Positions 58,601-64,000 of a stretch of 64,000 bases of DNA are shown piece after piece. The translations under genes were made by a program, and so were the position numbers. Within the stretch, counting starts at the first letter, position 1. Every line of letters begins with the position of its first letter. Below the pieces are notes generated by a model, which had not been told where the DNA came from, did no database searches, and was given only the letters and a program-made list of their open reading frames with translations. The DNA comes from Oopsacas minuta (lineage: Eukaryota; Porifera; Hexactinellida; Lyssacinosida; Leucopsacidae), in contig JAKMXF010000055.1 of NCBI GenBank assembly GCA_024704765.1, forward strand, positions 823,264 to 887,263. The letters are read 5' to 3'.

Positions 58601-60754
58601 AAGAGTATACAATTTATGACAATATATTTGTGTGGTCGAATACTTTTGTCCTGAGACTGTGCATTGGCGAATCTATTTCTTATCCCATAATTTAATAGTT
58701 CAGTTGCTGTAAATAATTTCATATATGTACAAATCAGGTATCTTGTATCAAGTGCAGGACATGCATAAACAGAAAATGTAATATTCTCTATTTATGCACT
58801 GGTTCTTGGTTCCCCTATGCCAAATTACAAGTAGTGTGTGCAATATATGTATGACATTCAGGCGTTTAGACAATAAATAGTAAGAATCATACAGAGTAAA
58901 ATATGTTTCTGATTTTGGAATATTTTCAGACACGACGAGTCATTCATTGCAGAACGTATACTGATATTTGTATATTGCTTAAGTTATAAATGATAAAATA
59001 GCTTTGATTACTCTCTAAATTTATCTCTTTGAACCATCTTGAAGAACAAATTCAATAATTTAAGGGTGTATGCTAAAATGTTAATTATCTGTGTTATTAC
59101 ATAAGTAACGTATATCAATTCTTTTTGTATGTAGGTTAACTACAAAGAAGTCCCTGAATGTTTGAAACAATTTGCAAATGAGAACTATAACAAGATGACG
59201 GAATGACATCCTATATGTACTAATGATCTAAGCAAGTGTTGTATAGTTCTACGATTATAGTCTATGCAATAATTCCCATCATACAACGCAATCATTTATA
59301 GTCAAGCAACTGAGAAAAATGGAGTAAACAAAATAATTACAAATATACAAATATTTAAAAATGACTAACGACCTCCTGTTTAAGTAAATTGAATTATAAG
59401 GTACGAACGAAGGTATGTATAAATTTTGAAGGGGCTCCGAAGAGAAATAAGTTATATTTCGTAATACACGAAAGCCTCAGAAATTATCAATTTTTGCAAG
59501 CCGTTGTGGTGATAATTTGTAAAATATTGATATTGTTATAAACTTCTATGTCTTAACTATCGATTAGCATAAAATAATTGAAAATTAAGTCGGATTTAGG
59601 GTAAGAAACAGGAGAATGAAACGACACTACTGTATGTACAATATGATTCATGCCCTACCACTCTCGCTCCTGCCTTAAAAATTGATTACCTCTAGCTCCG
59701 CGAGTTGTTAATATTTTTAATGAAAGTTAATTTTCATAAACTCCATACCACCAAAGTATCCATATATAATTTCAGAATCGAATTCTGACTCTTAGGTATG
59801 TGAATTCAAGGGAGCCGTTACACAAAAATTTTTAAGCACAAAAAGTTTGCAAAATCAAACATATTGCTTAAAACGTTCAACTCTCCTCTTTCCAATGATG
59901 CTAATTTCGTTTAAATCTGACGAGTATAAGTGAGTCAAATTAGTGACTTAAGTGACCCTAGTCTAACTTCGTTGAATTTTTCAAAATACAATATTTCAAA
60001 AAGTAATAAATATTTTAAAAAGTAATCTTCAGCACATAATCCACCAGCCGTCAATAGTATGTAGAGGAAACTTATATCAAAATAGTAATGAGAAGCCGGT
60101 CAAATAACACATTAAAGTTGACACGAATGGGAAAGTTTTCAAACTCTCAATGCTATGTTACAATTCGGATGACATTTTCTTACTCCACCAACGCTCTACT
60201 TCGACCAATAACAAATTATTTCTTTAGCTATACTGTAAGTCGGTCAGATAAACGATTGAAGTGAACTCGATTTTTCATTTGAATTGGCTGCTAGCTTCTT
60301 TCTCGTTTTTCTTATAGGAAATTAATCAGTAATATTTAGTTCGACCCGCTAGCACAGTGGACAAATCATTGGGAATCGAAGATTGCTTAATCTTAGGAAA
60401 TAAATCTAATTGACATATTTAGCTCAATAATATCTATCGTTCGGACCGGGTACATGGCTGTCTCAGGGCGAGGAAAGGGCCATTTGCCCCAGAATTGGAA
60501 ATGCTGGCCCTGTCCAGTACAGAGGATGCCAGATACTCGAACCAGCACTGTCTATTATATAATTTGATCTCGCCCTAGCCTGCCCCTGGTCGACAGATAA
60601 TTGCGAGCGCCGCTGTTTAGGTAATAGGCTAAGTGACTCAATTTGCTCCGCAGACTCAGATATTGCTGACCCCTGATCTAAAATATAAATTAAATTTATT
60701 GCCAAAATTGATTGCGGTTTTTAATTATGTGCTCTTGAGTAATGCAATTGAATG
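55664..60754. repeat. Giant inverted repeat, arms about 2.5 kb
   Basis: The two arms (about 55664-58150 and 58270-60754) are near-perfect reverse complements. Mirror coordinates sum to 116417-116420 at every landmark checked (for example 55712/60705, 57487/58933 and 57698/58722), so indels between arms are few. An 80-codon open frame is present, identical in protein, in both arms (55712-55954 + and 60463-60705 -). The 61-codon frames at 57698 and 58537 differ at three residues. The outermost bases (55664-55690 versus 60730-60754) are more diverged. The centre is foldback copy B. No recognised gene lies in the arms. The open frames are short and probably not genes; CAGGGGTCAGCAA near 55742 and its mirror resemble an hAT terminus. 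Confidence 0.92.
57761..58659. mobile_element. Foldback element copy B at the centre of the palindrome
   Basis: The ends CAGTCTCAGGACAAAAGTAT and its inverse TACTTTTGTCCTGAGACTG, the arms and the central spacer match foldback copy A (27621-29762 minus its mariner). The asymmetric spacer (about 58155-58275) is in the opposite orientation to that of copy A. The spacer contains GATTTCCTTGTAGTGGCG, whose reverse complement is found in copy A. Confidence 0.8.
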
Positions 60755-61570
60755 AACGATTGAAGTGAATACTTTTCATTGAATTGGCCGCCAAATCCCA
60801 AACTGGAAAAATCAACAAGATTACCAAATTTATATTCAAACAATTCACAATAAATCCTCTGTTCAATACCCAAGAATGCTATCTTGGTTCGAAAGTTGGT
60901 GCCGGACACTTTGCGTGCGTAATTATAATCTTGAGCACGACAATCAGAAAATGGAACATCCAGGCTTTGTAATATAGTCTCCGCAATTTGTAGTCCTGTT
61001 TTTTTTTATCGCCTATTTATTTAAAAGCATATCATTCATGGGATAACGTTGACGTTAGTCACTGGTGAGATACTCCAACTCAAAGTTGTTTGTTCCATAA
61101 TAGCAGAATCGGGTCTTCTATCAACTATCACAGAAAATATACCTCACTTTCATTTCAAATAAGGCAACACTAATTAGGTGTATGAAGATTCGGGATGAAG
61201 ATCGCTGGGAGAGTGTTCGATAAACCATTTATTTCCTCAAATTCCTATTAAGTATCCTGATGGTGCCATCAATTGATATTTTAGGGTATTTTGGCATATT
61301 CAATTTCTAACATTCATAATACTCATAATACTCAATACATTAAGAGCAAGATCAATACTGTGTTTGCCAGGTTCACTGCCCTGACCTTTGGTGTTAGGGT
61401 AGTGAACCAGAACTGAAGATACAAAATGCACGACAACCATGGGATACAAACATATCTACCAATTGGGTTGCTAAAGGGGATACTGACAATCGCCCTGGCT
61501 TTGCCAGCAAGCTCTAACTACTCATATGTAACGAAGGAATTTCTTTCATTTTCTATATATTTGATCCATT
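60755..61570. other. Right flank of the palindrome, mostly unrecognised
   Basis: The first 45 bp (AACGATTGAAGTGAATAC..TTCATTGAATTGG) repeat, in the same orientation, a segment inside the right arm at about 60251-60292. A hairpin with a 13-bp stem carrying one mismatch (GGTTCACTGCCCT / AGGGTAGTGAACC) lies at about 61370-61410. Nothing else was recognised. Confidence 0.5.
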
Positions 61571-61574
61571 AGGA

Positions 61575-61655
61575 TAGTGGTTCTCAACTTTGTTTTATCG
61601 GACCCAATATAATTGATCAAAGGAGTGGTCGGGAGAAAGTTAAGAACCAATGCTG
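61575..61655. mobile_element. Degenerate short hAT-like MITE
   Basis: The left part TAGTGGTTCTCAACTTTG and the reverse-complemented right part CATTGGTTCTTAACTTTC are inverted repeats of the CAGTGGTTCTCAACC type. No clear duplication flanks them. Related short MITEs are at 22161 and 40373. Confidence 0.5.
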
Positions 61656-61659
61656 CCGA

Positions 61660-62570
61660 AGATTACATGTGGATCAGTGAAAACAATTGTGTAATCAGGA
61701 TAAGTTAAATAAAGGGAATCATTATAAATTCCAAAAGACGAATACATTTTCTCCAACGTATTGTAGGGCAATTATAAAATTAATAAGTGTGAATCAACTG
61801 AACATAGTTGTTATCTAGGGCACAAGAGTAAATCTAGTTCCTTGGGGTGTCAGTTAGGGAGTCATAAAAGAGTAAAGTCCCGACTGTGAGATTCAAATTC
61901 GTATAGGCTCAATATGTCCTAACAGAGTCTCTGCGAGAAGTGCAAATACATATTATTCGTAATATTTAGAGAGATGTATCAAACAAACTAGATATCTAGC
62001 ATAATGTCAAAAGCATAAATTAAACATAACCGAACAAAGTCATTTCACCATAAATGGCTAGCAAGGGGGCAATGCAGGGGAAATAAAATATTGAATTATG
62101 AATAAAATGGACTAACTTATACTCACCAAGAGAAATTCTTCTTCCCTGTTCGAAATATCTAGGAGAAGAGGTACAAAGTCTTGGATGAAGGACCTAGAAG
62201 GATAAAGGCGAAAATGGGAAGAGCTGAAGGAGATATACTTCCATAAGAATAATTACATACCAAAATAAGTTAATATTAGGAAAGTCGCCGACAGAGTGCG
62301 ATAGCCATGGTAGTTCACATACACATCACATGTGCAACCATGAAGCAAACAAATTTGTGTCGTCAGTGCATAAAGCAATCGCGCTTTACTTATTAGCTCT
62401 GTGCAGACTGGATGTACACATTGGGCTGGGCAATTAGTTTGTCGAATTAAGCAAGAGTATGGAATCAAAAATTACAATCTGGCACTTGGGAGCCGTAAGG
62501 ACTAGTAGCAGCATAAGATATATATATAATCAGCACCGCACCATCACATTACGAAATTAATAAAAATGTT
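61660..62570. other. Non-coding stretch, nothing recognised
   Basis: Short open frames only (for example 62253-62468, minus, Cys-rich but without a domain pattern). No repeats or termini were recognised. Confidence 0.4.
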
Positions 62571-62574
62571 AACC

Positions 62575-62957
62575 AATAATCAGTGGATATTATTAGTCAA
62601 TCTTTAAAACTGTAAATTGACGAATGTTAGCCAGTTCATTGCAATGTCGCACATTGTTCGGTCACGAATTGTTACTCAGTAATCATAGGATATTATTAAT
62701 AATCCTTGAAAATCAATTGGAGAATTTAACCGTTTAATGAAATGTCAAAATAATTAATCAGTAATCATCGGGAATAGTGAGTTGATACTTAATTCTTTAC
62801 AAAAGATTAATTGGAAAATATTCACTATTGATTCTAATGTTGCCCATTGTTTGGTCACGAAATATTAATCAGTGATCATCGAATGTCATTAGTGAATTGA
62901 CTGAAATCATCGAAAATCTAAATTGAAAGCTTGACGATGTTTTAATGTCGGACATAC
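62575..62957. repeat. Short diverged tandem repeat, about four units of 85-110 bp
   Basis: The marker AATCAGTRATCAT (with variants) recurs at about 62577, 62673, 62757 and 62867. Between markers, units share AATTGA.., AATGTCGCACATTGTTCGGT-type and GGTCACGAA blocks (best in units 1 and 3). Units differ in length and sequence. The array stops at the mariner end at 62961, and TTTTAATGTCGGACATA before it looks like a further partial unit. Confidence 0.55.
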
Positions 62958-62960
62958 TAG

Positions 62961-63660
62961 GGCGTTCAATAAGTCTTGCGGGGGATATCATAGAATATGA
63001 TACAAACACTACACACACTAATTCACTATATTATTTATTCAAAAGTAATCCCCTCCTGCAGATTCACAAAGTTTTAACCTTTCCACCCACTTGTAAACAC
63101 ATTTCTGTACTCTTCTTCGGGGATGGATTTGAAGTACTGGTACAGGCCCGTTCCGAGTGCTTGTAATGTGTTAAAATCTTTGCCTTGAAGGTAGATTTTA
63201 AGTTTGAGGAATATCCAAAACAACACGGAGTTAGGTCTGGTGAGTATGATGGATGGGGAAGTAATTCTAACCCTTCTACATCCCAGAAATTTTTGATAAG
63301 CTTAGCTGTATGGGAACTGGCGTTATCAATTAAAATCTTCATTCCTCGAGTTCCGGTTTTCGGGCGGTACTTTTCTATATTTTTTATCAAATTTGGAAGC
63401 ACTTGCTCTGTAAAATAAGGAGCAGTAACAGCCTTGCCACTCTCACAAGATAATTGCAAGACAATTCTATGACTACTGAAGAAGATGGTATACATAATCT
63501 TAGGTTTCTGAAGTCGGGTATAGGAATTTTCGCCGGTTGTTCGTCGCCCCTCACCCATGATAGCTTCTTATACTTGCTATATGGCGTTGAATAGGACCGA
63601 CGTCTCGTCACCGGTAATAATCTTTTTTAGGCGTGTTCCGTGAGATTGTAACTCATCTAT
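62961..63660 (-). pseudogene. Truncated mariner with transposase relic (DD34D type)
   Basis: On the minus strand the reading starts at KKIITGDETSVLFNAI (about 63635, first Asp; Ser for the usual Trp). After a stop it continues with KPKIMYTIFFSSHRIVLQLS, TRGMKILIDNASSHTAKLIK (second Asp, about 63340) and HPSYSPDLTPCCFGYSSNLK (about 63225). Here Cys stands where mariner has its third Asp, at the 34-residue spacing. The tail ends at 63064. The element terminus is at 62961 (GGGCGTTCAATAAGTCTTGC after TA). The whole N-terminal part and the other terminus are missing, replaced near 63660 by sequence that leads into the palindrome-arm repeat. Confidence 0.8.
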
Positions 63661-63689
63661 ATTAAACGACTGTGAATTTGCAGGATATT

Positions 63690-64000
63690 CGACCAGGACA
63701 ATTTCAGTCACTAATTTGACCTACTTGTACTCATCAGATTACTCGAAATTAATATCATTCGGTAGCGGATAGTTGGGCGTTGTATAAAATATAATTTTCT
63801 TAAACATTTTTTGACTTTTACCTATCTATTTTGTCATGACGAGTAGGGTCGCTTCTCTATTAAATCGACGACCTAAAAGTAAGGATACAAATCTGAAATT
63901 TTGTGTCTATATCTGTGACCCATGGACGTTTATGTAAACTAAATTTCATCCAAAAATTCCTAAAACTCGAGGAGATACAAGTATTCAAAGTTGAAGTCAG
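63690..64000 (+). repeat. Diverged partial copy of the palindrome arm, cut by the window end
   Basis: CAGTCACTAATTTGAC, TACTCATCAGATT, CATGGACGTTTATG and ACTCGAGGAGATACAAG match, in order and orientation, the left palindrome arm at about 56473-56740. The copy is much more diverged than the two arms are from each other and runs off the window. Confidence 0.7.

Overview
This is AT-rich nuclear DNA from an animal, most likely an arthropod. Its proteins are animal-type: spliced huntingtin exons and the relics of mariner, Tc1-like, hAT and MULE transposons. No operons, ribosome-binding sites, rRNA, tRNA or CRISPR arrays were seen. The species cannot be read from the sequence.

Host gene. Two exons on the minus strand (23626-23826, then 10205-10430) encode consecutive parts of the N-terminal HEAT-repeat region of huntingtin. 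Both have GT and AG at their borders and they join in phase 0, so 10431-23625 is read as a 13.2-kb intron. Two further open stretches on the same strand (41310-41470 and 51071-51280) could be exons of an unidentified gene.

1-10.2 kb. A decayed MULE-type DDE transposase is followed, in what looks like one broken reading frame, by an OTU cysteine-protease domain (about 1.4-4.9 kb). After that come non-coding DNA and an imperfect inverted repeat.

10.4-23.6 kb (huntingtin intron). It holds a decayed DD37D transposase on the minus strand, a small hAT-like MITE, AAATCC-rich stretches and an unassigned coding scrap.

24.4-38.2 kb. A dense transposon cluster: an hAT/ZMYM-type relic; two mariner (DD34D) copies with TA duplications; a DD41D, a DD37E and a DD37D Tc1/mariner copy; and a FLYWCH/MULE-type relic. 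One mariner sits inside a foldback element, and the target site can be reconstructed exactly. A cluster of four short hairpins lies at 27443-27515.

38.2-55.6 kb. Dispersed repeats surround a Tc1-like element split by a 3.2-kb hAT. There is also a 462-bp hAT-like MITE, a second hAT/ZMYM relic and an unrecognised coding relic at 45163-45690.

55.6-64 kb. A giant inverted repeat (55664-60754, arms about 2.5 kb) is centred on a foldback element related to the one at 27.6-29.8 kb. Further on are a short diverged tandem repeat, a truncated mariner and a diverged partial copy of the palindrome arm that runs off the window edge.

Every transposase seen carries stops, frameshifts, truncation or lost catalytic residues, so all autonomous copies here look dead. 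The strongest leads for something new are the transposase-OTU fusion and the modular foldback/palindrome family.
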